Below, piece after piece: positions 17,101 through 25,220 of a stretch of 64,000 bases of DNA (positions are counted from its first letter, which is position 1; each line of letters begins with the position of its first letter). The notes below the pieces were generated by a model that was not told the origin of the DNA, made no database searches, and saw only the letters and a list, made by a program, of their open reading frames with translations. The stretch is from assembly GCA_903904005.1 (NCBI GenBank), contig CAIVAR010000021.1:62001-126000 (forward strand), read 5' to 3'. A program made the position numbers and the translations under genes. The stretch comes from an uncultured Anaeromyxobacter sp. (GTDB lineage: Bacteria; Myxococcota; Myxococcia; Myxococcales; Anaeromyxobacteraceae).

Positions 17101-17242
17101 AGATCCGCATGGCGTCGAACGGGGAGCCGACGACCACCGGGACCGCCGGGGCAGCGGCTGGCGGAGCCGACGGCCGGCACCCCGACAGGCCGAGGATGAG
17201 GGCAGCGGACAGGAGGATCTGGCGTCGGGCGTGCGGGCGCAT
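14168..17242 (-). CDS. Large lipoprotein with transglutaminase-like and vWA-type domains
   Basis: A 1024-residue protein. The start at MRPHARRQ gives a lipoprotein signal with lipobox LSGC. Residues about 40-130 (RSPDHLAVVARGMV ... REKAELLAQLYREAGFEA) resemble the helical start of transglutaminase-like domains, although a full Cys-His-Asp triad is not obvious. Around residues 430-600 is a von Willebrand A-type fold: LLLLDGSRSL (MIDAS DxSxS near 447) and VVLITDGAAT. The C-terminal 300 residues contain hydrophobic segments and are unrecognised. It is probably periplasmic or surface-held. It diverges from the exported protein at 17406. Confidence 0.7.
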   Translation of the reverse strand: MRPHARRQILLSAALILGLSGCRPSAPPAAAPAVPVVVGSPFDAMRIFRETVRRSPDHLAVVARGMVAKKDVEGLHLFVRDQIRTLPDGEDGFSAPTRAMRWGTRGALRYGAGTPREKAELLAQLYREAGFEASVVVGRVALPDGDPLVLLRGPERPPFAPRFAPGEEAAVTASLSGAAPPARVAPLDPDDRGAAALAGRLLGLAGDARGTSSAPRSLKSIELPLVRVSTPKGDRLASPSLPGAEFDRPQLIGKPSAAPEPSPTPTVRLAIHMTRASAPAELVELVGAEWRADELAGRQVVVGFAPPVKAERLLSMRVGDVRVVVPMLALRGADIPVADYAAQTRTGRAVTLGGSVIDVGGDGSVRIDDEPVAEPEGSAALSARVASLEARARPVSFPTVSLAVTARDAKGALVDGLPASAFVVRDDAPVVALLTRNHPAPRVLLLLDGSRSLPEAFRDRGAVELTRALAERLLGDDPTLRLGVRAVGESPVAEPWLTAPADIEASARRHLPKTFESRLWQTMSQARTAADPTVVVLITDGAATDRPTPEFLSNIAVGPPAVVVGVGKTDGKSLAALAAAAGGEAVTAANPDDAIRAIQRLVAARTAAAHRLRYTAPADATGERTVRVEIAGRDVSATAKYTVPAVSDRVAPDALSGLYVSVQSGANRYLRPLVEGAPGEVEAALLGTALLSFEGDAPTPSAWIDDVLTGMLAQEPLLRAVKSRDRKAIVAELGRATYGVTPEPFAFFPRLWRSGDGDLVTFSQGLSAVLTTSRRRPGLPGLRRVDVLPLLRVATVGAGAEAGTQRTMERTARLALVEQARYTTSTGSLLAGKELVLVPAGRKVESVLKGVDAVALASLSGMADDPAWRARVRYVAQDASSAAFWAVTPRNGTLLGVLPDGSGGGEVQEIDAVYNRATNILNNVGVAASVMGASFGFGVLLSLEQTKLSKLHDATLTLATLEVQPGDIGNVDDLACAIATGAVGPVLGAAGADAASKVADLVGIMDAAMGAWAGTSICSRLTGK

Positions 17243-17405
17243 GGGTCGGGGAACTCTGTCGCAGATCGCCGGACGGGGGAAGCCGGGCCCTGCGAACTTC
17301 ACTCACGAGATGACGCCCCTCGCCTTGACCCCTTCTCCCCCGACTTCATACGGTTGTCCCCGGCCGACGCACGAAGTCCATCGACGAAGCGAAGGAGTGG
17401 CACGC

Positions 17406-18521
17406 ATGATCCCGACCGCACGAACCATCGCCGGAAGTATCCTGCTCGCGCTCCTGGTCCCCACGGCCGCGGCGGGGACCCCGCCGGTGGCCACCTTCTC
17501 GGCGACCCTGGAGGTTTCCCTGAAGAAGACGTGGAGCATGCGGCTTGGGGAGATCGACTGGAAGTGCAACGGAACCAAGTGCCAGGGTCGAGGCGCCACC
17601 ACCGACGCCGAGGCCTCCTGCCGCGCCCTGGCCGGGCAGTTGAGCCCGGTGAAGACCTTCAAGACCGGCAGCACGATCCTGAACGGCTGCCTCCTCCCGC
17701 ACGCCGCGACGGGGCAGGTGCAGAAGAGCAACCCTCCGCCCGGGCAGGTCCAGAAGAGCAACCCGCCGCCTTCCGGCGGGGCGACGACCATGCAGCAGGG
17801 CGGCTCGGCGGGCGCCACGACGACGGTGGTCGTGCACCCGGGCGGCGCAAGTCCAGCGGCCGGTTCCCCGGCGAACGGAAGCACGACGCTGGGCAGCAGC
17901 GCATCGGTCCGCTCGGCCGCGGCCGCGCCCATCAAGACGACCGACCTCGTGATCGAGGATGTGGTCTGGGACTACCGCGGCGGCGGCAGCAAGGGCCACG
18001 GCCCGGCGCCGGAGGCGATCGGCGTCGTCCGCCCCAAGGTGAAGGTCACCATCCGGAACGACGGGACCGCGCGCTGGGCATCCTCCGGAAAGGTCGTGGT
18101 CGTGATGAAGCCGGGGACGCCGAGGGAACTCGCCGCAGCCGCATCCGGCCGCGAAGGCGTCAGCGTCGCGTCGGGGGGATCTGGAAGTGCATTTCCCAAC
18201 GCCTCCAACCCTCCCTTCGAGGGCAGCGGGTCGATCCCCGGCAGCCTGGCGCCGGGCGCGAAGAAGACGGTCCAGTTCCAGATCCGGGGGCTTCACGGGA
18301 GCGACATGAGCCGAGACCTCCTGCGGATCGAGGTGGACAAGTACTACACGATGAAGGTGGACCTCCGGGTTTCGGGCGAGGACCAGGGGAAGAACGACGG
18401 GGCGGACCTGGTGCTCCGGTTGAACCGGCTGGGACAGGCGGTCGAACCCGTCCTCACGCAGCGCCGGACCGACACGTCGGGTCGCGGGACGGTCGAGGTC
18501 CGGGCTCCTCCAGGGAGATGA
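17406..18521 (+). CDS. Exported protein with CARDB-like domain, unknown function
   Basis: A 371-residue protein with a Sec signal peptide (TIAGSILLALLVPTAAAG). The first 100 residues hold four Cys (WKCNGTKC, ASCRAL, LNGC) that could form disulfides. Then come two copies of GQVQKSNPPP and a Gly/Ser/Thr linker. A beta-sandwich near 180-340 (VRPKVKVTIRNDGTARW, LAPGAKKTVQFQIRGL) looks like a CARDB/adhesion-type module. GGAG 9 bases upstream supports the ATG at 17406. Its function is not recognised. Confidence 0.65.
   Translation: MIPTARTIAGSILLALLVPTAAAGTPPVATFSATLEVSLKKTWSMRLGEIDWKCNGTKCQGRGATTDAEASCRALAGQLSPVKTFKTGSTILNGCLLPHAATGQVQKSNPPPGQVQKSNPPPSGGATTMQQGGSAGATTTVVVHPGGASPAAGSPANGSTTLGSSASVRSAAAAPIKTTDLVIEDVVWDYRGGGSKGHGPAPEAIGVVRPKVKVTIRNDGTARWASSGKVVVVMKPGTPRELAAAASGREGVSVASGGSGSAFPNASNPPFEGSGSIPGSLAPGAKKTVQFQIRGLHGSDMSRDLLRIEVDKYYTMKVDLRVSGEDQGKNDGADLVLRLNRLGQAVEPVLTQRRTDTSGRGTVEVRAPPGR
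17712..17771 (+). repeat. Tandem 30-base duplication
   Basis: Two adjacent 30-base units (17712-17741 and 17742-17771) differ at a few third-codon positions. Each encodes GQVQKSNPPP in the exported protein. The synonymous differences suggest the duplication is not very recent. Confidence 0.9.
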
Positions 18522-18543
18522 GCAGGGCTGGGAGCCGGAAGCC

Positions 18544-18969
18544 CTACCCTCCCCGGCGCATGTTCACGAACCCCGCGGTCATGGCGTCCATCGACTGGAT
18601 GTGGGCCACGAACCAGGCGGGCACCGCCTCGGCCACGTAGCTCCAGAGGCGCGCCGTGTCGCCCGTCTCGCGGAAATGGACCTCCTCCGCCTCCATCTCC
18701 TCGAGCACCCGGTCGTGCTCCCCCTTGTGCACCGGGTAGGGTGGGAAGTTCGCCTGCCGCATGGCCTCCTCCTCCCGCCCGAAGTGCTCCTGGGTGTGGG
18801 CGAAGAGCGCCTCGAAGCGGTGCAGGACGGTCTCGACCGGCACCTTCCCGGTCCGGTGCCCCTTCACCGCGTCGCCGAGCTCGTTCAGGAGGCGCGCCTC
18901 CTCCCGGTGGTCCTCGTTCATGAAGGGCAGCGTGACCTGCGGGATGGCTTCGAGATCCACGATCGACAC
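18544..18969 (-). CDS. Hemerythrin-domain protein
   Basis: A 141-residue four-helix oxygen/iron-binding protein. All di-iron ligands of a bacteriohemerythrin can be placed: H21, H62, E66 (HFGRE), H81, H85 (HKGEH), H123 and D128 (HIQSMD). It has no signal peptide or fused signalling domain, so it is a free cytoplasmic hemerythrin for O2 binding, storage or sensing. It stands alone, convergent with the gene at 17406. Confidence 0.9.
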   Translation of the reverse strand: MSIVDLEAIPQVTLPFMNEDHREEARLLNELGDAVKGHRTGKVPVETVLHRFEALFAHTQEHFGREEEAMRQANFPPYPVHKGEHDRVLEEMEAEEVHFRETGDTARLWSYVAEAVPAWFVAHIQSMDAMTAGFVNMRRGG

Positions 18970-19033
18970 GGTGGCCTCCGGGCGGCCCGGTGGGGTGACT
19001 GCGGACGGGCCACGCTTCTGTTAATCGTACGCG

Positions 19034-19921
19034 ATGCTCGACGCCTCCATCTCCCGCGCCCGCGCCTTCGCCTGGCTGGCGGTCGCCTACGTCGTCGCCC
19101 TCGCCGTGGGCATCGTCACCGCGATCGCCGTCCCGGCCTGGAGCCCGCTCGTCGTCGCCCTCGTCGCCGACCTGGCCGCGACCGTGGCCGTCTTCGGCTT
19201 CAGCATGGCCTTCGACAACTCCAGCATGTACGACCCGTACTGGAGCCTCGCCCCCATCCCCATCGTCCTCTACTGGACCTTCGCCCCGGGCGGCGGGGAC
19301 GCGGTCGCGCTCCGCCAGGCGCTCGTCATCGGGCTCGTCGCGGCCTGGGCGCTCCGCCTCACCGGCAACCAGCTGGCCCGCTGGCACGGCCTCGGCGACG
19401 AGGACTTCCGCTACGTCGACATCCGTAAGAAAACCGGCCGCTTCTACTGGCCGGCGAGCCTGGTGAGCCTCCACCTCTTCCCCACCCTCTGGGTCTTCCT
19501 GGCGCTCCTGGGGGCCTGGCCGGCGCTCTCCGGCCCCGGTCTTCGGGTCGGCTGGCTCGACCTGGTCGCGGTGGCCGTGGCGGTCGCCTCCATCGCCATC
19601 GAGACCGTGGCCGACCTGGAACTGCGCCGTTTCATGTCCTCGCGCCGGGAGCGGGGGGCGATGCTCGACTCCGGGATCTGGGCCTGGTGCCGCCACCCCA
19701 ACTACCTGGGGGAGATGGGTTTCTGGTGGGGGCTCTGGATCCTCGGCTACGCCGCGCAGCCGGGCCGCTGGTGGACGCTCGTCGGACCGCTCTCCATCAC
19801 CCTGCTCTTCGTCGCCATCTCCGGCCCCATGAAGGACCGGCGCATGCTCGAGAACCACCCGGAGTGGGCGGCGCGCATGAAGGCGAAGTGGGCCTTCCTG
19901 CCGCTGCCGCCGCGCGGCTGA
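19034..19921 (+). CDS. DUF1295 (steroid 5-alpha-reductase-like) membrane protein
   Basis: A 295-residue protein with about seven to nine helices. The family core is visible: NSSMYDPYWSLAPI, GNQLARWHGLGDEDFRYVDI, the C-terminal WCRHPNYLGEMGFWWGLWI and MLENHPEWAARMKAKWAFLP. DUF1295 proteins share the ICMT/steroid-reductase membrane fold and are usually of unknown substrate. It is a single gene, convergent with the MMPL exporter. Confidence 0.85.
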   Translation: MLDASISRARAFAWLAVAYVVALAVGIVTAIAVPAWSPLVVALVADLAATVAVFGFSMAFDNSSMYDPYWSLAPIPIVLYWTFAPGGGDAVALRQALVIGLVAAWALRLTGNQLARWHGLGDEDFRYVDIRKKTGRFYWPASLVSLHLFPTLWVFLALLGAWPALSGPGLRVGWLDLVAVAVAVASIAIETVADLELRRFMSSRRERGAMLDSGIWAWCRHPNYLGEMGFWWGLWILGYAAQPGRWWTLVGPLSITLLFVAISGPMKDRRMLENHPEWAARMKAKWAFLPLPPRG

Positions 19922-19934
19922 CCCGGGGAGCGGG

Positions 19935-22217
19935 CTACTTCCCGACGCTGGTCGGTCGCACCCGCGAGAGCAGCCAGAGGGATGCGGGCAGCGCCGTGAA
20001 GTCGGCCACCATCGAGAGCAGGAACGCCGCCGAGGTGATGACCCCGAACTGGCGCAGCGGCGGGAAGCTGGAGACCGAGAGCGCCAGGAACCCGGCCGCG
20101 TTGATGAGGGTGGCGAAGACGATGGCCCGCCCCGATACACGCAGCGTGTAGCGGAGCGCCTCCTCGAAGGTCATCCCCTCCTGCCGCCCCTCCTGCAGGT
20201 GGTAGAAGAAGTGGATCTGGTCGTTCTCGGTGGTTCCCAGCACGGTCGTGGCGATGAGGATGGTGGCCACGTTGAGCGAGGCGCCGAGGAGCCGCATCCC
20301 CAGGAACGTGGCCAGGATGGCGAAGACCGACGGGATCATCGCCATGAGCCGCGCCGAGGGGCTGCGGAAGACGAACAGGAAGGCGAGGAAGATGAGCCCG
20401 GCGGTGAGCGCGAAGCTCTCGGTGAGGGTGGGAACCAGGCTCGCGCCCACCTTGGACTGGAGCAGCGACTCGCCCACCACCTGCATCTCCACGCCGCGGA
20501 AGGCCGGATCGCCCGCGGTGGCCTTCTCCCAGGCCCCGCGGAGCCGGGCGATGAGGTCGTGGAACTCCTTCTCCTCCACGCCGGCGAAGACGACGGTGAG
20601 CGTGGCGTTGCCGAGCGTCCCCACGTCGAGGAAGGCCCGCAGCTCGGGCTCGGTGAGGAGCAGCTGCTCCACGTCGGCGGCGGCCGCCTCGAAGGTCTCC
20701 CGGTCCTGGGGCAGCCGATCCCCCTGGCCGGCCATGTAGCGCCGCATCCGGAGGAAGGTGGTGGGACCGACCACCGCCGAGACCTGCGGCATGGCGTCGA
20801 CGGCCGTGGCGAAGCGGTCGATGCCGCGCAGGAACTCGGGATCGACGGCGACGCCGGGCGGGGTCCGGACCCAGACCCGGGCCACGTTGAGCCCGGCCAC
20901 GTTCTTCCGGAACCAGAGCATGTCCTTGTGGATGGCCAGGTCCGGGTCGACGTAGTCGAGCGAGTCGACCCCCACCCGCATGGGCGGGACCAGGCCCGGG
21001 AACCCGAACAGCCCGACGGCCCCCGCCCCCGAGACGACGAGCGAGCCCACCACGAGCAGCCAGCGGTACCGCCAGGTGAAGACCGGGAGCACCTCGGCGA
21101 GCCGATCGTAGAACCGGGTCCGGATGGCCACCGTCCGGCCGGTGGGCGTGCGCAGGAGCTTCTGCAGGGCAGGGAACAGGGTGAAGGCGACCACCCAGCC
21201 GAGCGCCAGCCCCACCGCCGTCCAGATCCCCATCTCGCGGACCGGAAGGATCCGGGAGACGGCGAGCGCCCCGAACCCCAGGACCGCGGCGACCGTGGAG
21301 GCGGTCACCGGGAGGAACTTGTTGGCCAGCGCGAAGGCCTGGTGGGCGTCGACGTCGGTGCCTTCGGGCTGGTCGACGAAGCGGGACTGGAGGTAGACGA
21401 GGGTGGCGAGGGTCGTGACCATCACGGTGAGCGGCACGAGCGCCGAGACCACCGTGAAGGAGAAGCCGAGCAGGGCCCCCGCCCCCACCCCCATGGCCAC
21501 CGCGGTCCCGAGCGCGAGCAGGAGCGCCACCAGGGTGCGCCAGGAGCGGTAGAGGAAGAGCGCGATGACCACCACGAAGATGCCGAAGAGCGGGAAGTAG
21601 CGGGCCGAGGCCGACCCGCTCTCGTGCTCGATCCAGGACTCTACGAAGGGCGCGCCGACCCGGCGGATGGTGGTCACCCCCGGACCGGGCGGCCCGATCG
21701 CCTGCTCGATCGCAGCGAGCGTCCCGGCCCGCTCCCGGGGCGTGCCCCCGAAGCCGGCCACCACCCCCAGGAACCGGTCCCCCACGAGCCCCTGCCGCCG
21801 GAGGATGTCGGTGCCTGTGGCGAACTTCTTGAACGCCGCGGCCGAGGCTGCGTCGGGCTGGAAGCCCGGCTGGACGCGCCGGTAGATGTCGAGCGCCGAG
21901 ACCGGGTGCACGCCGGGCACCTTGCCGAGCCGCTCCTCGAGCGCGACCGCCTGCCGCAGCACCTCCGGGCTCCACGGGTCGTCCGACTCGAGGAGGAGCA
22001 GCACCACCTGCCCCTCCGGGAAGACCTTCTGGAAGGCGCGGGTGGCGACGAAGTCGGGGTCGGAGGGGACGATGAGCCGGTCGATGGCCCCCTCGGACGG
22101 GATGCGCAGGGCGAGCGCGATCGCCACGGGCAGGAGGACCGCGTAGAGGGCCAGGATGGGGAGGCGCAGCGCCACGATTCGGCGGAAGACGCGCTCCAGC
22201 AGGGGGTGTCGGTCCAT
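19935..22217 (-). CDS. MMPL/RND-family exporter
   Basis: A 760-residue inner-membrane protein with the RND pattern: a first helix, a large periplasmic loop (about 50-230), a block of about five helices, a second loop and a second helix block. The start MDRHPLLERVFRRIVALRLP is chosen over an upstream in-frame ATG because it begins at the usual amphipathic helix. Motifs TVMVTTLATLVYL and TIATTVLGTTENDQIHF resemble the RND/MMPL TM4 and TM10 regions. Such proteins export lipids, hopanoids or hydrophobic compounds. It diverges from nikR across 52 bases. Confidence 0.85.
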   Translation of the reverse strand: MDRHPLLERVFRRIVALRLPILALYAVLLPVAIALALRIPSEGAIDRLIVPSDPDFVATRAFQKVFPEGQVVLLLLESDDPWSPEVLRQAVALEERLGKVPGVHPVSALDIYRRVQPGFQPDAASAAAFKKFATGTDILRRQGLVGDRFLGVVAGFGGTPRERAGTLAAIEQAIGPPGPGVTTIRRVGAPFVESWIEHESGSASARYFPLFGIFVVVIALFLYRSWRTLVALLLALGTAVAMGVGAGALLGFSFTVVSALVPLTVMVTTLATLVYLQSRFVDQPEGTDVDAHQAFALANKFLPVTASTVAAVLGFGALAVSRILPVREMGIWTAVGLALGWVVAFTLFPALQKLLRTPTGRTVAIRTRFYDRLAEVLPVFTWRYRWLLVVGSLVVSGAGAVGLFGFPGLVPPMRVGVDSLDYVDPDLAIHKDMLWFRKNVAGLNVARVWVRTPPGVAVDPEFLRGIDRFATAVDAMPQVSAVVGPTTFLRMRRYMAGQGDRLPQDRETFEAAAADVEQLLLTEPELRAFLDVGTLGNATLTVVFAGVEEKEFHDLIARLRGAWEKATAGDPAFRGVEMQVVGESLLQSKVGASLVPTLTESFALTAGLIFLAFLFVFRSPSARLMAMIPSVFAILATFLGMRLLGASLNVATILIATTVLGTTENDQIHFFYHLQEGRQEGMTFEEALRYTLRVSGRAIVFATLINAAGFLALSVSSFPPLRQFGVITSAAFLLSMVADFTALPASLWLLSRVRPTSVGK

Positions 22218-22269
22218 ACGGTCCCGCGATTCGTAGCATTTTGGCCGCCGGGGCGGGTAGTGTTCACAC

Positions 22270-22686
22270 ATGCTGGAACGCATCGGGATCTCGCTGGAGC
22301 AGGACCTCCTCGCCCAGTTCGACCGACTGATCGCCGAGAAGGGCTACGTGAACCGCTCCGAGGCCGTCCGCGACCTGATCCGCGACTCGCTCGTCCAGCG
22401 GGAGTGGGCGTCGAAGGGGCGGGAGGAGAAGGTCGCGGTCGTCACGCTCGTCTACGACCACGACTCCTCGAGCCTGGCCCAGAAGCTCGCCCACATCCAG
22501 CACGAGAACCACCGCGCCGTCGTCTCGGCGCTCCACGTCCACCTCGATCCCCACAACTGCCTCGAGGTGCTCGTGCTCCGGGGGCGCGGCGGCGAGATCT
22601 CGGCCATGGGGGACGGCCTCGTCTCCACGAAGGGCGTGAAGTACGGCAAGGTCGTGCCCGCCACCACCGGCGAGGCGCTGCGCTGA
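22270..22686 (+). CDS. nikR: Nickel-responsive regulator NikR
   Basis: A 138-residue ribbon-helix-helix repressor. Residues 1-45 form the DNA-binding RHH (RIGISLEQDLLAQFDRLI ... NRSEAVRDLIR). The ACT-like tetramer domain carries the Ni ligands: HIQHENH, HVH (equivalents of E. coli H87/H89) and NC (C95). The ATG is preceded by GTGTTCACAC (22259-22268), a short inverted repeat that may be an operator half, though NikR operators are usually two spaced half-sites. No nickel uptake or hydrogenase gene is in the window. Confidence 0.93.
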   Translation: MLERIGISLEQDLLAQFDRLIAEKGYVNRSEAVRDLIRDSLVQREWASKGREEKVAVVTLVYDHDSSSLAQKLAHIQHENHRAVVSALHVHLDPHNCLEVLVLRGRGGEISAMGDGLVSTKGVKYGKVVPATTGEALR

Positions 22687-22698
22687 GGATCCGCGCGC

Positions 22699-25194
22699 CT
22701 ACTTCCCCGGGGGCGGTGCGCCCCGCAGGGCCGCGGCCGCTCCCTCGTCCACCGAGACCACGCGCAGGTCACGCTGCGGGAACGGGATGGCGATCCCGGC
22801 CTCGGCGAGCGCAGTGCTGATCGAGGTGCGGACCTCGCTCCCGACCATCAGGTACCGGTCGAAGCGGGCGGTCCAGAAGCGGAGCTGGAATCCGAGCGCG
22901 CTGTCCCCGAAGCCGGTGAAGAGCGCCACGGGCTCGGGGCTGGGAAGGACGTCGGCGTGGACACGGGCCGCCTGCACCAGGATCTCCTGCACCTTCACCA
23001 CGTCGCTGCCGTAGGCGACGCCGACGTCGATGTCGACCCGGCGGACGTGGTCGGAGAGGGTCCAGTTGGTGAGCTGGTTCGAGACCAGGGTGGAGTTGGG
23101 CATCACCACCTCGGCGCCCTGGAAGGTCTTGATGGTGCTGGAGCGGATGCCGATGTGACTCACCGTTCCGACGGCGGTCCCCACGTCGATGACGTCGCCG
23201 ACGCGGATGGGGCGCTCGTAGAGCAGGATCAGGCCGGAGACGAAGTTGTTCACCACGTTCTGCAGGCCGAAGCCGATGCCGACCGAGAGCGTGCCCAGGA
23301 TGACGGTGAAGCGGGTCACGTCCATCCCGGAGGCGAGGATCGCCACCAGGAAGCCCAGCCCCACGATGGCGTAGGCCACGGACTTGGAGATGGCCACGGC
23401 CACCCCCGGGGGCATGCGCCCCGCCCTGTCGAGCCAGGCCTCCAGCCCGACCCGGAGCAGCCGGGCGAGCTGCACCGCCAGCCAGAGGGTGAGGGCGAAG
23501 GCGACCAGGTCTCCGAGCGAGACATCGAGGCCGCCCACCTGCAGACGGGCAGTCAGCGCCGCCGTGAGGCCATCCGCCACGACGGTGTAGACCTTGAAGA
23601 CGTGCAGGGTCCCCAAGCTCCAGAGCAGGAGCGCGGCCCAGTCGATGAAGACCTTGCCGCGCCCAACGATGAGGTCGGCATTGTCGGCGACCTCGGGGAT
23701 GCGCCGGAACTCCGGCATGCGCATGGCGCCGGTGAGCAGCGCCCGCAGGACCGCCGCCACCGCGGCGAGGAGGAGCGCGATCATGACGGTCGAGAGCGAT
23801 CCGTCGGAGAGGCGCCGCGCCAGGCTCACGTTCCCGACGACGTTCGCGACCAGGCCTCCGGCGAGCAGGGCGGCGATGGCGCCGGCGACGATGCGGACCT
23901 GGCTCCGGCGTCGCGGCCGCTCGATTGCCCGGGTCCAGGGCGCGCCCTTGCGGAACATGCGGAGCGCGCCCACGAGCCCGACCACGGCCACCAGCAGGAT
24001 GACGAGCCGCCCGGGCATGGAGCTCTCCGGGAGCAGGGCCCCGAAGCGGACGGCGGCGTAGAGCACCGTGAAGCCGTAGAGGGGAGGCCTGAGCTCCGGC
24101 GCGAGCAGGTTCCGGGCCAGGATCAGGAACGGCGGGAGCATGAGCAGCACCGCAAGCTCGGTGAAGGCTCCGGGCGCCCGTGGGAGCAGCCAGGAGGTGA
24201 GGCTCAGCGCCACCAGGATCCCCGCCGAGACCGGATGGGCGAGCACCTCGGCCGGCGCAGCCAGGTCGGGGGCGACCGCCGCGCGCGCGGCGAAGGCCCG
24301 GCCGGCCCAGGTCACGAAGGCCACGACCGCGACGAAGATGGCGAGCACCCAGAAGAAGGACGAGCCCTCCTCCCGGGTGAAGGCGGCCATGGCGGAGACG
24401 TTGTGCTCGAAGAGACGCCTCCCCTGGACCCCGAAGTCGCGCAAGGGTTCCGGGCGCGAGAAGAGGGTCCAGATTGGCTTCGCCTCGATCTCGAAGAGCT
24501 GCTGCTCCCGGGCGACGTCGACCTTGTCCACCGCTCCCATCCAGCCCACGATCTCGATGCGCAGCGTCCCCACCCGGGCCTGGGCGGCGAGGAGCCGGTC
24601 CAGCCGGCCCCTCACCTTCACCTCGAGGTCGCCGATCTCCTTGCGCACCGCCTGCGCCCGCTCGACGAGCGACGGGGTGGCCCCCTCGGCCACCGCCTGC
24701 TCCTCGGTGAGCCGCCAGACCGTGGCCATGCGCTCCAGCTCCTTCCGGGAGCCATACGTCGCCTTGACCGTGTCCTCGAGCTTGCCGCTCCACCGGGCGA
24801 GCTGGGCGTCCTGGCGGAGCATCTCCTGCCGGAAGTCGACGAGGTCCCGGTCGGAGACCCTTTCCATGGGCTGGCTGACCAGCTGGGCCCCCGCCTTCTC
24901 GATGACACTCGCCGCCTCGTCGAACGGGGCGAGCCGGTCGTCGATCTCCGCCTCCGAGGCCGTCCTCGCCCCGATGGCCTCGAGCGTCCGGTAGGCATCC
25001 ACCGCCGCCGGCACCAGGCGGGGCAGCGGAATGGCCTCCGGAGGGGGCGTCGCCGGCCCCTTCGCCGCCGGCTTCGCCTCCGGGGCCGGAGCGGGCGGGG
25101 CGAGGAGGTCGAGCGGTCCCGCTGCCCGGGCACCGGCGGCCCACAGGAGCAGGGCCACCGCGCAGGCGGAACGGGCCGTCGTTGGGGAGACCAT
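22699..25194 (-). CDS. Large MscS-family mechanosensitive channel
   Basis: An 831-residue protein with a Sec signal (ACAVALLLWAAGARA), an Ala/Pro-rich segment, then a coiled-coil-like periplasmic part to about residue 245. About ten helices follow, then the MscS core. The core has a pore-lining TM3 (RFTVILGTLSVGIGFGLQNV), the beta domain (ISGLILLYERPIRVGDVIDV, FQGAEVVMPNSTLVSNQLTNW) and a C-terminal alpha/beta part. It resembles MscK/YbiO-type channels that open on hypo-osmotic shock. It is convergent with nikR, 12 bases apart. Confidence 0.9.
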   Translation of the reverse strand: MVSPTTARSACAVALLLWAAGARAAGPLDLLAPPAPAPEAKPAAKGPATPPPEAIPLPRLVPAAVDAYRTLEAIGARTASEAEIDDRLAPFDEAASVIEKAGAQLVSQPMERVSDRDLVDFRQEMLRQDAQLARWSGKLEDTVKATYGSRKELERMATVWRLTEEQAVAEGATPSLVERAQAVRKEIGDLEVKVRGRLDRLLAAQARVGTLRIEIVGWMGAVDKVDVAREQQLFEIEAKPIWTLFSRPEPLRDFGVQGRRLFEHNVSAMAAFTREEGSSFFWVLAIFVAVVAFVTWAGRAFAARAAVAPDLAAPAEVLAHPVSAGILVALSLTSWLLPRAPGAFTELAVLLMLPPFLILARNLLAPELRPPLYGFTVLYAAVRFGALLPESSMPGRLVILLVAVVGLVGALRMFRKGAPWTRAIERPRRRSQVRIVAGAIAALLAGGLVANVVGNVSLARRLSDGSLSTVMIALLLAAVAAVLRALLTGAMRMPEFRRIPEVADNADLIVGRGKVFIDWAALLLWSLGTLHVFKVYTVVADGLTAALTARLQVGGLDVSLGDLVAFALTLWLAVQLARLLRVGLEAWLDRAGRMPPGVAVAISKSVAYAIVGLGFLVAILASGMDVTRFTVILGTLSVGIGFGLQNVVNNFVSGLILLYERPIRVGDVIDVGTAVGTVSHIGIRSSTIKTFQGAEVVMPNSTLVSNQLTNWTLSDHVRRVDIDVGVAYGSDVVKVQEILVQAARVHADVLPSPEPVALFTGFGDSALGFQLRFWTARFDRYLMVGSEVRTSISTALAEAGIAIPFPQRDLRVVSVDEGAAAALRGAPPPGK

Positions 25195-25220
25195 CGGAGC
25201 CAATCTAACCGAACGGCGCC

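Noticed and set aside
17712-17771. Direct repeats looked at as a CRISPR or insertion footprint
   Set aside because: Just two in-frame units encoding GQVQKSNPPP, no spacers, no cas genes, no target-site duplication.
14168-18640. A 1498-codon plus-strand open frame across the vWA lipoprotein region
   Set aside because: It is a high-GC antisense shadow: composition is Arg/Gly/Pro/His-rich with no domain, while the minus strand encodes a lipoprotein with recognisable domains.
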